DNA of 64,000 bases from Halorubrum salsamenti (lineage in GTDB: Archaea > Halobacteriota > Halobacteria > Halobacteriales > Haloferacaceae), in NCBI RefSeq assembly GCF_007671685.1, contig NZ_VCNL01000001.1, forward strand, positions 372,001 to 436,000, given 5' to 3'. Made by a program: the position numbers and the translations under genes. The notes under the pieces are model-generated. The model made no database searches, had not been told where the DNA came from, and was given only the letters and a program-made list of their open reading frames with translations. This document shows, in pieces, positions 17,042 to 26,673 of this stretch (positions are counted from its first letter, which is position 1; every line of letters begins with the position of its first letter).

Positions 17042-19210
17042 TCAGTCGTCGGCCGGCTCCGCGCCGTCCTGGGACTCGCCGCCGTCGTTCGCTCTCTCTC
17101 CGCCGTCGGTGACGGTGACCGCGATGTCCGCCGCAGCGGCCTTGTACTCGGGGATCTTCGCCCGCTCGTCGAGTACGTCGTTCGTGAGTCGGTTCGCGGA
17201 GGCGGCCGCGAAGTGCGGCGTCGTCCAGACGACGCCCTCCTTGATGTCCTCGGTCACCTGCGCTTTCACCTCGATCTCGCCGCGTCGGGACCGGAGCGTC
17301 ACCATGTCACCCTCCTCGATGCCGTACTCTTCGGCGTCGTTCGGGTGCACGTCGACGAAGTTCTCCGGGTGCTGGCGCGAGAGCGTCGGCGACCGCCGAC
17401 TCATCGTCCCCGTGTTGTAGTGCTCTTCGAGCCGAGCGGTGGTGAGGATCAGCGGATACTCCTCGTCGGGCACCTCCGCCGGCGGCTGGTGGCGGACGCC
17501 CTCGATCTGCCCGAGCCCGCTCTCGGTGTCGAACGAGTCCTCGTAGAGGTACTGATCGCCCTCGTCGCCCTCCTCGTAGCAGGGCCACTGGAGCCCAGTC
17601 TCGCCGAGCGCGTCGTAGGTCATCCCGTGGTAGATCGGACACACCTCGCGCAGCTCCTCGAAGACGGCCTCCACGTCGTCGAACCGGAACTCGTCCTCGC
17701 TGAAGAGGCGGCTCCCGACCTCCATCAGGATGTCGAGGTCGTGTTTCGTGTTCTCGTGGACCTTCTCGGCGCCGCGCATGCGCTGGACCCGGCGGTCGGT
17801 GTTGGTGACGGTGCCGCCGCGCTCCGCCCACGTCGTCGCCGGGAGGACCACGTCCGCGAGCTCCGCGGTCTCGGTCATGAAGATGTCCTGTGCGACCATG
17901 AAGTCCAGCGACTTCAGGCGCTTCTCGACCTCGTTACCGTCGGGCTCGCTCATGATCGGGTTCTCGCCCATCACGTACAGCCCCTTCACCGAGCGGCCCG
18001 CCTCGTGGGAGATCTCCACGTTGGTGAGGCCGGGCTCGTCGGGGACTTCGAACCCCCACACGTCCTCGACGCTCTCCCGTGCCTCGTCGTCGTCGACGAG
18101 CTGGTAGCCCGGGAGGACGTTCGGCATCGCGCCCACGTCGCTCGTCCCCTGAACGTTGTTCTGCCCGCGGAGGGGATTGACGCCGGTGCCGGGCTTGCCG
18201 AGGTTCCCCGTGATCAGCGCGAGGTTGATCTCGTTCTGGACGTTGTCGACGCCGCAGGTGTGCTGGCTCATCCCCATCCCGGTGAAGATGGCGGCGTTGT
18301 TCGCCATCGCGTACTTCTCGGCGGCGAGCTCGATATCTTCGAGCGGGACGCCGGCCTCCTCGGCGGCCGCCTCCTTGTCGAAGTCTTCGAGCGTCTCCTT
18401 CAGGTCCTCGAACCCCTCGGTGCGCTCCTCGATGAACCCCTCGTCGATCCAGCCCGCGTCCGGCTCCTCTTCGTGGCGTTCGAGGATCGTCTTCAGGACG
18501 ACGTTGAGAAGCGGGATGTCGGCTCCGGGGTTGAGCTGGAGGTGCATGTGCCGCTCGGTCTCGTCGATCTCGAACGACCGGGTGGTCTTGTTGGCGTGCG
18601 GGTCGACCTGGATGACGGTCGCGCCCTCCAGCACGGCCTGCCGGAAGTACTGGCTGTTGGCGATCGGGTGTTGCTCGCCGGGGTTCGCGCCCTGGATCCA
18701 GAGCACGTCGGCGGACTCCTCTAAGTCGGCCATACTGTTCGTCATCGCGCCCGCGCCGAGGCTGGTCCGGAGCGCCCACACGGTCGAGGCGTGGCACATC
18801 CGCGTGCAGTTGTCGACGTTGTTCGTGCCGTACCGGCGCGCGATCTTCTGGAGGAGGTAGTTCTCCTCGTTCATCGTCTTCGAGGATCCGAAAAAGCCCA
18901 TCGCGTCGGGACCGTGATCGTCGCGGATACCCTCCATCTCCGAGACGATTCGCGAATAGGCCTCCTCCCACGACGCCTCGCGGAACTCGCCGTCCTCCTT
19001 TATCAGAGGCTCTGTGAGCCGGTCCTCGTGGTCGACGACCTGCGTCGCCGCGCCGCCTTTGATGCAGACGCGTCCCTCGTTGACCGGCGCCTCCCCCCAC
19101 GGCATGAAGTTCACGTCGCCGGGGTCGTCGCCCTGGTTCACCTTGATCCCGCAGCCGACGCCGCAGTACGGGCAGATGGTCTTCACCGGCTCGTCACCCT
19201 CAGTCGACAT
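17042..19210 (-). CDS. fdhA: Formate dehydrogenase alpha subunit (molybdopterin oxidoreductase)
   Basis: Product of 722 aa. The N-terminal [4Fe-4S] motif is CPYCGVGCG (C13, C16, C20) with the fourth Cys in GRVCIKG (about 49). The catalytic position is Cys139-His140 in CTRMCHAST, corresponding to the Sec-His pair of E. coli FdhF. Molybdopterin-binding segments follow (WIQGANPGEQHP, GMGMSQHTCGVDN), with a C-terminal dinucleotide-binding domain. There is no Tat leader, so it is cytosolic. ATG 19210 (MSTEGDEPV) is chosen over 19219. No beta subunit or electron-transfer partner is adjacent. It precedes fhs by 81 bp. Confidence 0.9.
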   Translation of the reverse strand: MSTEGDEPVKTICPYCGVGCGIKVNQGDDPGDVNFMPWGEAPVNEGRVCIKGGAATQVVDHEDRLTEPLIKEDGEFREASWEEAYSRIVSEMEGIRDDHGPDAMGFFGSSKTMNEENYLLQKIARRYGTNNVDNCTRMCHASTVWALRTSLGAGAMTNSMADLEESADVLWIQGANPGEQHPIANSQYFRQAVLEGATVIQVDPHANKTTRSFEIDETERHMHLQLNPGADIPLLNVVLKTILERHEEEPDAGWIDEGFIEERTEGFEDLKETLEDFDKEAAAEEAGVPLEDIELAAEKYAMANNAAIFTGMGMSQHTCGVDNVQNEINLALITGNLGKPGTGVNPLRGQNNVQGTSDVGAMPNVLPGYQLVDDDEARESVEDVWGFEVPDEPGLTNVEISHEAGRSVKGLYVMGENPIMSEPDGNEVEKRLKSLDFMVAQDIFMTETAELADVVLPATTWAERGGTVTNTDRRVQRMRGAEKVHENTKHDLDILMEVGSRLFSEDEFRFDDVEAVFEELREVCPIYHGMTYDALGETGLQWPCYEEGDEGDQYLYEDSFDTESGLGQIEGVRHQPPAEVPDEEYPLILTTARLEEHYNTGTMSRRSPTLSRQHPENFVDVHPNDAEEYGIEEGDMVTLRSRRGEIEVKAQVTEDIKEGVVWTTPHFAAASANRLTNDVLDERAKIPEYKAAAADIAVTVTDGGERANDGGESQDGAEPADD

Positions 19211-19386
19211 GGTTCTCACCTTGACGTACGATCATACGTAACGATCTGTGATGCCTCCTGCATGAGTGTGTCGGTGATTTCCGGTCTCGGACTGGTCCGA
19301 TCCTCCGCGGCGGGCCGCGTGGTCACCGCCCGCCGACTTCGTCGACCCCGCCGAACCGTTTTGTCGACCGGGACCGTTCGACCGGC

Positions 19387-20016
19387 ATGGACATCTCGCT
19401 CGCCGACGTCGAGAATCACGTCGCCGACCACGTCGAGGCGTACCGAGAATCGGCCCCCTTTCACCCGGTTGAGGCGGAAGCGATCGGGTCGCTCTCAGAG
19501 GCGTTCCGGGCCGGCGAGTACGGCAAGCGGGACGTGGAGTGGATCGTCCGCTGGTACTTCCGACGGGCCGTGACGGACATCGATCACGAGGAGCGGCGCG
19601 CGGTCGAGGACGCCGTCTCCGACGTGGAGCCCCGAGAGCTACGCGGCGCGATGTGGGACGCGATCGACGCGCTGGACGACGAGATCGGGGACCCCCCTCA
19701 CCACCGCGCGCTCGACGCGCTCACCCGAATTCCGGGAATCGACGTGGCGGTCGCCTCCGCGCTGCTGTGGTTCCTCGATCCCGACGCGTACTTCGTCGTC
19801 GGCGAGCGCGAGTGGGTGACCGTCGCCGCGCTGACCGACGACGCTCGCGCCGGCGCCGACCTCGACGGTCCGTATCCGGAGCCCATGACCGTCGACGCGT
19901 ACGATCGGTTCCTCGACGCGGTGCGAGACCTCGCCGACCGACTCGGCGTCGACCACTGGCGCCTGTACATGGTGATCCGGAGCGTTCACGCGGAGGCGGT
20001 CGAGGGGGAGCTATAA
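19387..20016 (+). CDS. Uncharacterised protein with helix-hairpin-helix-like core
   Basis: Product of 209 aa that I do not recognise. It appears all-helical and soluble. The segment LDALTRIPGIDVAVASALLW followed by FLDPDAYFVVGEREW resembles the HhH region of the HhH-GPD DNA glycosylase superfamily, where a PG(I/V)G-type hairpin contacts DNA. No catalytic Lys/Asp pair stands out. It is divergent from fdhA (176 bp) and convergent with gcvT (5 bp between stops). A nucleic-acid role is only a guess. Confidence 0.7.
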   Translation: MDISLADVENHVADHVEAYRESAPFHPVEAEAIGSLSEAFRAGEYGKRDVEWIVRWYFRRAVTDIDHEERRAVEDAVSDVEPRELRGAMWDAIDALDDEIGDPPHHRALDALTRIPGIDVAVASALLWFLDPDAYFVVGEREWVTVAALTDDARAGADLDGPYPEPMTVDAYDRFLDAVRDLADRLGVDHWRLYMVIRSVHAEAVEGEL

Positions 20017-20021
20017 ACGCG

Positions 20022-21194
20022 TTACCGGTCTAAAAACGGGGGAACGACGACCTCGGCGCGCTTCTCATCGCCGCGCACGACGACGCTCACCTCGGTGCCC
20101 GGCTCGACGTACTGCTCGTGGAGGTACCCCAACCCGATCGGCTCGTCGAGCGTGGGGCTCATCGTCCCGGAGGTCAGCTGGCCGATCCGCGTGAGGTCGC
20201 CGTCGGTGACGGCGTAGCCGTTTCGGGGGACGCCGCGCTCGAGCAGGCGGACCCCGACGAACTTCTCGTCGACGCCCTCCTCCTTCTGGGCCTCGAGGGC
20301 GTCGCGACCGACGAACTCCGTGTCGAGCTTCACGACGAACCCGATCCGGGCCTCGTAGGGACTCCGCGGCTCGGTCTCGGGATCGAAGTCCTGCCCGGAG
20401 AGGAGGAACCCCATCTCGACCCGGAGGGTGTCGCGCGCGCCGAGCCCGCAGGGCTGCGCGTCGCTCGGCGCGTCGGCGAACGTCCGCCAGACGGCCTCGG
20501 CGTCGCCGGCCGGGCACATCACCTCGAAGCCGTCTTCACCGGTGTAACCGGTTCGAGCGACCCAGCTGTCCGCCTCGTCGACCGCCGCCACCGTCGCCTC
20601 GAACTTCGAGAGATCGACGACCCGGTCAGTGGGCGTCGCGTCGTCGAGCGCGTCGGCCGCGTCCGGCCCCTGCACCGCGAGCATGGCCCAGTCGTCGGTG
20701 GCGTTCGTGACCGCGGCGTCGAGCCCCTCGCTGTCCCGGTAGTCGACCCACCGGTCGTACATCTGCTCGTCGTGACCGGCGTTGGGGACGAAGAGGTACG
20801 CGGGGTCGCCGGTGCCGGCGTCGAGGTCCCGGTCGAGTCCCGCGAGCGCGGCGGCGCTGTCGCCCGCCTCGATCCCGTCCGGGAGGCGGTAGACGACCGT
20901 GTCGTCGAGCATGACGCCGTCCTCGTTCGTGATCGCGGCGTACTGGGAGTCGCCCGGGTCGAGCGCGGTCACGTCGTTGGTCGTGAGCCGGTTCATCAGG
21001 GTGGCCGCGTCCGGCCCCGACACCTCGATCTCACCCATGTGTGACACGTCGAAGATCCCGAGCGAATCGCGGACCGCCGCGTGCTCCTCGCTGATGGAGT
21101 CGAACTCGACCGGCATCTGCCATCCGCCGAAGTCGGTGAACTTCGCGCCGCGATCCGCGTGGACCCCGTGGAGAGGGGTGCGTCGGTCTGACAT
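20022..21194 (-). CDS. gcvT: Glycine cleavage system T protein (aminomethyltransferase)
   Basis: Product of 390 aa that transfers the aminomethyl carbon from GcvH to THF, giving 5,10-methylene-THF and ammonia. Family landmarks: TPLHGVHADRGAKFTDFGGW at the N terminus, FDVSHMGEIEVSGPDA, TGYTGEDGFEVMCPA and LGARDTLRVEMGFLLSGQD. ATG 21194 is chosen over 21218 because the family starts here. gcvH and gcvP are not in the following sequence on this strand. It adds to the C1/THF genes in this region. Confidence 0.94.
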   Translation of the reverse strand: MSDRRTPLHGVHADRGAKFTDFGGWQMPVEFDSISEEHAAVRDSLGIFDVSHMGEIEVSGPDAATLMNRLTTNDVTALDPGDSQYAAITNEDGVMLDDTVVYRLPDGIEAGDSAAALAGLDRDLDAGTGDPAYLFVPNAGHDEQMYDRWVDYRDSEGLDAAVTNATDDWAMLAVQGPDAADALDDATPTDRVVDLSKFEATVAAVDEADSWVARTGYTGEDGFEVMCPAGDAEAVWRTFADAPSDAQPCGLGARDTLRVEMGFLLSGQDFDPETEPRSPYEARIGFVVKLDTEFVGRDALEAQKEEGVDEKFVGVRLLERGVPRNGYAVTDGDLTRIGQLTSGTMSPTLDEPIGLGYLHEQYVEPGTEVSVVVRGDEKRAEVVVPPFLDR

Positions 21195-21318
21195 GGCTGA
21201 ACGGTTGTTCGGCCCCACCTAAGGTCTTACCATCGCGCACCTCTCGGGGATATCACGACGCTCCCGAAAGAGTTCCACTGCCGACAGCCTCAAGCCGTTT
21301 CCTCCCCCGGTATCGTAC

Positions 21319-21990
21319 GTGACGCGGAACCTCTCCGGCCTGCTCGCGCCCGCCGCTGCGGTCCTGTTGGTCGCGGTCGTCGTCGCCGCGGTCGCGGGCG
21401 CGTGGCCCCCGTTCGTCGCGGTCGAGAGCGGAAGCATGGCCCCGGAGGTCGAGCGCGGCGACCTCGTCGTCGTCACGGCGACGGACCGGTTCCCGTGGGG
21501 CGGGCTCGTCGGCGCGGCGGAACCCGGCGCGCCGGCCACGTTCGGAAGCGCCGGCGACGTGGTCGTGTTCCATCCGCCGAGCGACGGCCAGCGGCCGATA
21601 ATGCACCGGATCGCCTTTCCGGTGACCGCCGGCGAGGACTGGACGGAGCGGGCCGACCCCATGCTGCTCGACGGCGACTGCTCGACGATCGCGGCCTGTC
21701 CCGCTCCCTACGACGGGTACGTCACCTACGGCGACGCCAACGGCGAGTACGACCAGAGCGCCGGGATCGCCCCGATCGTCCGCGAGGAGTGGATCTCCGC
21801 CAAGGCGCTGTTCGTCGTCCCGAACCTCGGCTGGTTCCGAGTGGGCGTCGACGCCGCGATAGCGCGGGTGGGCGTTCTCCCGACCGCGATCGGATTCGGC
21901 GGCCTCGCCGCCGCCACCGGCGGGTTCGGCGCGCTCCTTCTCGGGCGGATAACGGCGCGGCGGAAGGTCAGAGACGAGCGCGATCGCTAG
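21319..21990 (+). CDS. Signal peptidase I (S26, archaeal Ser/His type)
   Basis: Product of 223 aa beginning with GTG. An N-terminal membrane helix (about 8-28) is followed by the nucleophile region AVESGSMAP (Ser39) and the general-base His96 in PIMHRIAF. Archaeal and ER enzymes use His where bacterial ones use Lys. A second hydrophobic helix near the C terminus precedes a basic tail. A loop with one Cys pair (DGDCSTIAACPAP) is unusual. It cleaves Sec-exported preproteins outside the membrane. Divergent from gcvT. Confidence 0.88.
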   Translation: MTRNLSGLLAPAAAVLLVAVVVAAVAGAWPPFVAVESGSMAPEVERGDLVVVTATDRFPWGGLVGAAEPGAPATFGSAGDVVVFHPPSDGQRPIMHRIAFPVTAGEDWTERADPMLLDGDCSTIAACPAPYDGYVTYGDANGEYDQSAGIAPIVREEWISAKALFVVPNLGWFRVGVDAAIARVGVLPTAIGFGGLAAATGGFGALLLGRITARRKVRDERDR

Positions 21991-22028
21991 GGGACGGAGG
22001 CGCCGCTCCATCGACGGTCCGTCGCCGG

Positions 22029-22502
22029 TTACGACTCGTCGTCGGCTTCCCCGTCGTCCTCGCTGCCGTCGAGCGTCACCGAGTCGGTCGTGGCGTTTCG
22101 GAGGGCGTCGGACCGGCCGAACTCGCCGGGCGCGATCGCGAGCGTCCGGATCCCGTATCCGTTCGCGGTCTCGACGACCGGCTTGAAGTCGGTGTCCCGC
22201 GAGGCGATCGCGAGCGTCGACATCCGGCTCTCGGCCGCGAAGCGCGCGGCGTCGACCGCGAGCTTCACGTCGACGTCGCCGCTCGTGACGACGACCTCGA
22301 AGCCGCGGGCCTCCGCCGCCTGAATCAGTCCCGGAGTCGCGTGCTCGTCGAGGTAGAGCCGCGTCGTCACGAGCTGCCCCTCCGCCTCCGCCGCGACCCG
22401 CACGTCGTCGAGGTCGACGTCGAACTCCTCCCGCAACACGTTCGGCCCGTCGACGAACAGCGCCACGCCGACGGGGTCGTCGTCCGACCGGCTGGATTCC
22501 AT
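22029..22502 (-). CDS. NYN/PIN-like domain protein (putative RNase)
   Basis: Product of 157 aa. It begins with the NYN core GVALFVDGPNVLREEFDVD and has TSGDVDVKLAVDAARFA and IASRDTDFKPVVETA, together supplying the acidic residues of a PIN-like metal-dependent nuclease site (Asp in VDGPN, DVDVK, SRDTDF). The C terminus is acidic and disordered. ATG 22502 is chosen; the open frame to 23000 lies over the promoter and the divergent UspA gene. The RNA substrate is unknown. Confidence 0.88.
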   Translation of the reverse strand: MESSRSDDDPVGVALFVDGPNVLREEFDVDLDDVRVAAEAEGQLVTTRLYLDEHATPGLIQAAEARGFEVVVTSGDVDVKLAVDAARFAAESRMSTLAIASRDTDFKPVVETANGYGIRTLAIAPGEFGRSDALRNATTDSVTLDGSEDDGEADDES

Positions 22503-22670
22503 GCCTCTTGGTGCGGTATCCGCGGAGATATGCGTGCTGGTCTGTCCCGGCGGCACCTGCGACCGTTTCGGGCAACGGGATGTCGAGATGGGACGCCACT
22601 GGTCCCGAGACGGAACGGGATTGATCCGTGAGAACATATCACTTATCCGTGCGTCCGTCGTAGTCCGGAT

Positions 22671-23090
22671 ATGATATCCCGCGTGCTGGTGCCGATGGAC
22701 GAGTCGGAGATGGCGGAGCGCGCGCTGCGGTTCGCGCTGGAGGCGCACCCGGACGCGGAGATCGTCGTGCTCCACGTGGTGGGCCAGCCCTCCTCGATGA
22801 TGGGCGGGGCGGCGGGCCTCGCGCTCGCCGACGACACCGAAGAGGCGGCGCGGGAACAGGCGAGCGATCTGCTCGAACACGCCCGCGATATCGCCGCCGA
22901 GAGCGGGATCGAGATCGACACGGAGGTGATGGCCGGCCATCCGGCGCGGTCGGTCGTCGACGCGAGCGAGGAATTCGACGTCGTCATTATCGGCAGCCAC
23001 AGCGGGAGTCTCGCGGACCGACTGCTCGTCGGCAACATCGCCGAGAAGATCGTCCGGGGCTCCGCGTCGCCCGTGACCGTCGTTCGGTGA
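22671..23090 (+). CDS. Universal stress protein (UspA family)
   Basis: Product of 139 aa. The N-terminal strand RVLVPMDESEMAERAL carries the conserved Asp, and the C-terminal ATP-binding stretch reads IIGSHSGSLADRLLVGN followed by SASPVTVV. A Met/Gly patch (SSMMGGAAG) in the middle is common in haloarchaeal paralogues. A single-domain, presumably ATP-binding stress protein. Divergent from the NYN gene with 168 bp between starts. Confidence 0.93.
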   Translation: MISRVLVPMDESEMAERALRFALEAHPDAEIVVLHVVGQPSSMMGGAAGLALADDTEEAAREQASDLLEHARDIAAESGIEIDTEVMAGHPARSVVDASEEFDVVIIGSHSGSLADRLLVGNIAEKIVRGSASPVTVVR

Positions 23091-23239
23091 ATCGCCCGCG
23101 TCGGCGAGCGGATTCGCGGACGTGACGCGTCGCCGTCGTTTCGGCTTCCAAACACCTTATATTCGTATTACCACCTGATCGACGACCGTAGTGAATATAC
23201 GCAGTATTGAAGTAGTATGTTCAAGAATAACGGCATAAG

Positions 23240-23494
23240 ATGTCTGAACCCGACGCATATACCGTCATTTCCGAACAGAACGATCACGATTGCACCACGG
23301 TACGTGCACATCCGCGCAACGAGACGTACCACGTCGTCGAGTACGCCGACGAGGACGCGCGGGAGCGCGTCGCAGACCTCCCGGTGGGCTCGGTGGTTAA
23401 GATGGAACTGTCGCGCGCCGGTCGCCGGAGCAACGTCTGGCGCGCCGAATCCGTCCGGACGGCGCACACCGACGGTGGAGCGACGGGAGAGTAG
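23240..23494 (+). CDS. Small conserved haloarchaeal protein
   Basis: Product of 84 aa, MSEPDAYTVISEQNDHDCTT at the N terminus, then VRAHPRNETYHVVEYADED and VGSVVKMELSRAGRRSNVWR. Probably a small beta-barrel-like soluble domain that occurs widely in haloarchaea; function unknown. A TATA-like ccttatattcg at about 23155 lies ~85 bp upstream, so a leader is possible. Just downstream is a purine-only tract with three GAGAGTTGG units. Confidence 0.7.
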   Translation: MSEPDAYTVISEQNDHDCTTVRAHPRNETYHVVEYADEDARERVADLPVGSVVKMELSRAGRRSNVWRAESVRTAHTDGGATGE

Positions 23495-23496
23495 GA

Positions 23497-23526
23497 GAGA
23501 GTTGGGTGAGAGTTGGAGAGAGTTGG
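23497..23526 (+). repeat. Three GAGAGTTGG units in a purine-rich tract
   Basis: GAGAGTTGG occurs at 23497-23505, 23508-23516 and 23518-23526, that is at 10-11 bp steps (one helical turn), immediately after the stop of the small protein gene. Except for the TT pairs the strand is purine-only from ~23485 to ~23545. It may act as a terminator or a phased binding site. Confidence 0.6.
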
Positions 23527-23600
23527 GGGGAGAGCAGGAAAGAACTGCGAAGGACGGCTCGGAATCGCTTATAAACGCTCGGAGACGGCCGTTCGCTTCC

Positions 23601-25388
23601 TTATAAGTCGCGGGTCAGGCGCGGGTTCGTCACGGCGCCGTCGGACGCGCCGGCGAAGTCGCGGGCGTACTTCGCGAGGATACCGCCCTCGTACTGCGGT
23701 TCCGGCGCCTTCCACTCCTCGCGTCGCTCGGCGAGCTCCTCCTCGCTGAGACCGACCGAGAGGTCGCGCTCCGGAATGTCGACGGTGACGTGGTCACCGT
23801 CCTCGATGAGCCCGATCGGGCCGCCGTCGGCCGCCTCGGGCGCGACGTGACCGATCATCGGGCCGCGGGTCGCGCCGGAGAAGCGGCCGTCGGTGAGCAG
23901 CGCCACGTCGTCCTCGTGGCCCGCGCCGACGACGGCGGCGGTGACGCCGAGCATCTCGCGCATCCCCGGGCCGCCGGTCGGCCCCTCGTTGCGGATCACG
24001 ATCACGTCGCCGGAGTCGACCGCGCCCGACTGGACGTACTCCATCGCGTCCTCCTCGTTCTCGAACACGCGGGCCGGTCCCTCGTGGTAGAACTCGTCGT
24101 CGCCGGTCACCTTCAGGACCGAGCCGTTGGGCGCGAGGTTGCCGTCGAGGACCTTGATGGCGCCCTCGTCCTCCTTGGGGTCGTCGACGGTGTAGAGGAA
24201 GTCGGCCTCGATCTCGTCGTCGTCCGGAAGCGCGCCGCGCTCCTCCAGCTCGTCGAGCTCCTCGGCGAGAGTGCGTCCGGTGACGGTCATCGCGTCGCCG
24301 TGGAGGAGGTCGGCCTCCAGCAGGCGACGGAGCACGACCGGCACGCCGCCGATCTCGTGGAGGTCGTTCATCACGCGGCTCCCGCCGGGCTGGAGGTCCG
24401 CGATCTTCGGGGTGCGCCGCGAGATCTCGTCGAAGTCCTCGATCGAGAGGTCCACGTCGGCCTCGGCCGCCAGCGCGAGCAGGTGGAGCACGCCGTTCGT
24501 GGAGCCGCCGATGGCGGTCTGGAGCGCGATCGCGTTCTCGAACGACTCCCGCGAGAGGATGTCCGAGGGGCGGCGGTCCTCCTCGATACACTCCAGGGCG
24601 AGCTCGCCCGCGCGCTCGGCGACCTCGTAGCGCTCCGGGTCCTCGGCGGGCGCGGAGGCGGAGCCGAGCGGCGCCATCCCGAGCGCCTCGGAGATGGAGG
24701 CCATCGTGTTCGCCGTGAACATCCCGCCGCAGGAGCCCGCTCCGGGGCAGGCGTGGCGCTCCAGGTCGTCGAGCTCCTCGCCGCTCATGTCGCCTTCGGC
24801 GTAGGCGCCGACGCCCTCGAACACCTGCACGATGGTCACGTCGCGGCCGTCGTGTTGGCCGGGCATGATCGAGCCGCCGTAGAGGAACACGGAGGGCAGA
24901 TCGGTGCGGATCGACGCCATCAGCATCCCGGGGAGGTTCTTGTCACAGCCGGCGACGGTCACCAGCGCGTCCATGCGCTCGCCGAAGGAGACCAGCTCGA
25001 CGGAGTCGGCGATCACCTCGCGGGAGATGAGGCTCGCCTTCATCCCCTCGGTCCCCATCGAGATGGCGTCGGAGATGGTGATCGTCCCGAACTCGATCGG
25101 CATCCCGCCCGCCGCGTCGATCCCGTCGATCGCGGCGTCCGCCACGTCGTCGAGGTGGACGTTACACGGCGTGATGTCGGCCGCCGGGTTCGGCACGCCG
25201 ATGATGGGCGAGGAGAGGTCCTCGTCGTCGAACCCCATCGCTCGGAACATCGCGCGGTGCGGGGCCTTGTCCGCCCCCTCCGTCACGTCTCTGCTCCGCA
25301 AGTCCTCGTCCTTCTCGCCTGCGAACCGGTCCGCATCGTTGCGACCTCGGGAGTCCTCTCCCTCTGACCGCGGCTGCTGTTCGCTCAT
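23601..25388 (-). CDS. ilvD: Dihydroxy-acid dehydratase
   Basis: Product of 595 aa in valine/isoleucine synthesis; it dehydrates 2,3-dihydroxy acids with an Fe-S cluster and Mg. Cluster cysteines are in [18 protein letters not shown] and [15 protein letters not shown]-terminal motifs are [14 protein letters not shown] and [18 protein letters not shown] 25388 (MSEQQPRSE) is chosen; the first ~35 residues are a highly charged extension typical of haloarchaea. A TATA-like tcttaaacgg at about 25410 is ~25 bp upstream, giving a leaderless transcript. Stands alone. Confidence 0.96.
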   Translation of the reverse strand: MSEQQPRSEGEDSRGRNDADRFAGEKDEDLRSRDVTEGADKAPHRAMFRAMGFDDEDLSSPIIGVPNPAADITPCNVHLDDVADAAIDGIDAAGGMPIEFGTITISDAISMGTEGMKASLISREVIADSVELVSFGERMDALVTVAGCDKNLPGMLMASIRTDLPSVFLYGGSIMPGQHDGRDVTIVQVFEGVGAYAEGDMSGEELDDLERHACPGAGSCGGMFTANTMASISEALGMAPLGSASAPAEDPERYEVAERAGELALECIEEDRRPSDILSRESFENAIALQTAIGGSTNGVLHLLALAAEADVDLSIEDFDEISRRTPKIADLQPGGSRVMNDLHEIGGVPVVLRRLLEADLLHGDAMTVTGRTLAEELDELEERGALPDDDEIEADFLYTVDDPKEDEGAIKVLDGNLAPNGSVLKVTGDDEFYHEGPARVFENEEDAMEYVQSGAVDSGDVIVIRNEGPTGGPGMREMLGVTAAVVGAGHEDDVALLTDGRFSGATRGPMIGHVAPEAADGGPIGLIEDGDHVTVDIPERDLSVGLSEEELAERREEWKAPEPQYEGGILAKYARDFAGASDGAVTNPRLTRDL

Positions 25389-25471
25389 ACTCCATCCTGT
25401 CACTCGGGGGTCTTAAACGGACGCAACGGGGCGAGGGTTGCTCCGTGAGGCGAACCGATTCGGGGTGGAGG

Positions 25472-26554
25472 CTACCACTCGCCGTCGAAGGAGATCTCGA
25501 CGCCGCAAGCGTCGGCGAACCGCCGGAGTTGTCGCTTTTTTGCGTCTTTCGAGAGGTTCGCGTTCAGGTAATACCCATCGCCGACTTCCTCGTAGAACCG
25601 CATTTCCTCCCCTGTTGGATTCACCGGCTGATCGTGTAACATCGCGTTCTTTTCACCCGGGACAAAGGGAAGCGGCGAGAGCTCGTCGATCAGATCGTGA
25701 TCGCTTATGAGAAAATTGACGACGGCCGCCATCGCTTCAGTTTGCGTATCACCCGAGAATCCCGTCGTCTTGCCAGAGGCACCGATCTGGATTCCGTACT
25801 TTCCAGCACTATCTGACTCGGTGGTCGACGATGAGTTCGGGCTCTCGGCGCCGGTCTGGGTGGTCGGTCGAGTACCGTCTTCGCGATCCCGTTCCAGTTC
25901 CGCGATCAAGTCGTCGACGAGGGTCTTCGAGAGCGACTCCGCCGGCTGTGAGACGACCTCTCCGACCTGATCCACGACCGTCTCGCGGATGGATTCCGCG
26001 ATTTCGTCCTTCTGTTCGGACAGCGCCGCGATCGCGTTCTGTCGGCGTTCCACCCGCTGATAGATCTCCGTCGAGGTTCCCGATTGGATCGACTCTTCGG
26101 ACAGTGCGGCGAGCATCCAGTCGTTCGCCGTGAGGTCCGCTAGCTCAGCCTCTCCGAGACGTTCTACATCGGGGTGGCCACCATCTTTTCGAAGTCGAAA
26201 CACGACGAACGACTTCCCGTTCGTGAGAAGTCCCCAATCGACCCACTCCTGTCGCATGTAGCTCCGTAGTTGGTCGGCGTGCGTATCGCTGATCGTCGTG
26301 TCACAGCCTTTCGCCTCGACGAACACCGCCGGTGAACCGTCGGCGAACAGCGCGTAGTCGACCTTCTTCTTCGACGACCCCATCTGGACCGAGTACTCCA
26401 TCTCGATCCCGGTCGAGTAGAAGTCCCAGCCGAGAACGTCCCGTATAAACGGGTCTATAAGCCGCGCCCGAGTGTTCTGCTCGTCCATCTGCGGGGACGA
26501 CTCGACGAGTGACCGGGAGCGTTCGACGTAGTCCGACACCGTCTCCTCGTCCAT
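25472..26554 (-). CDS. HsdR N-terminal-type PD-(D/E)XK nuclease
   Basis: Product of 360 aa. The N-terminal ~170 residues match the type I restriction HsdR_N nuclease domain: ENTRARLIDPFIRDVLGWD, KKKVDYALFADGSPAVFVEA with the catalytic D...E-x-K core (VDYAL, VEAKG). A coiled, charged middle and a separate C-terminal domain (about 270-360) with a GIQIGASGKTTGFSG start follow. There is no helicase domain and no HsdM/HsdS nearby, so it is a stand-alone nuclease. ATG 26554 is chosen because cttaaaag at 26582-26589 sits 28-35 bp upstream. It follows the toxin-antitoxin pair on the same strand. Confidence 0.82.
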   Translation of the reverse strand: MDEETVSDYVERSRSLVESSPQMDEQNTRARLIDPFIRDVLGWDFYSTGIEMEYSVQMGSSKKKVDYALFADGSPAVFVEAKGCDTTISDTHADQLRSYMRQEWVDWGLLTNGKSFVVFRLRKDGGHPDVERLGEAELADLTANDWMLAALSEESIQSGTSTEIYQRVERRQNAIAALSEQKDEIAESIRETVVDQVGEVVSQPAESLSKTLVDDLIAELERDREDGTRPTTQTGAESPNSSSTTESDSAGKYGIQIGASGKTTGFSGDTQTEAMAAVVNFLISDHDLIDELSPLPFVPGEKNAMLHDQPVNPTGEEMRFYEEVGDGYYLNANLSKDAKKRQLRRFADACGVEISFDGEW

Positions 26555-26673
26555 CTTTCCGAAATTTCGGTCGCGCATCCTCTTAAAAGTGAAACGTTGA
26601 TGACTCTGACACACCAGTACGAGTGCCATCGTATCTTGGCCGGCGGAAACACACCCTGGTCCCCATCAGCCAC

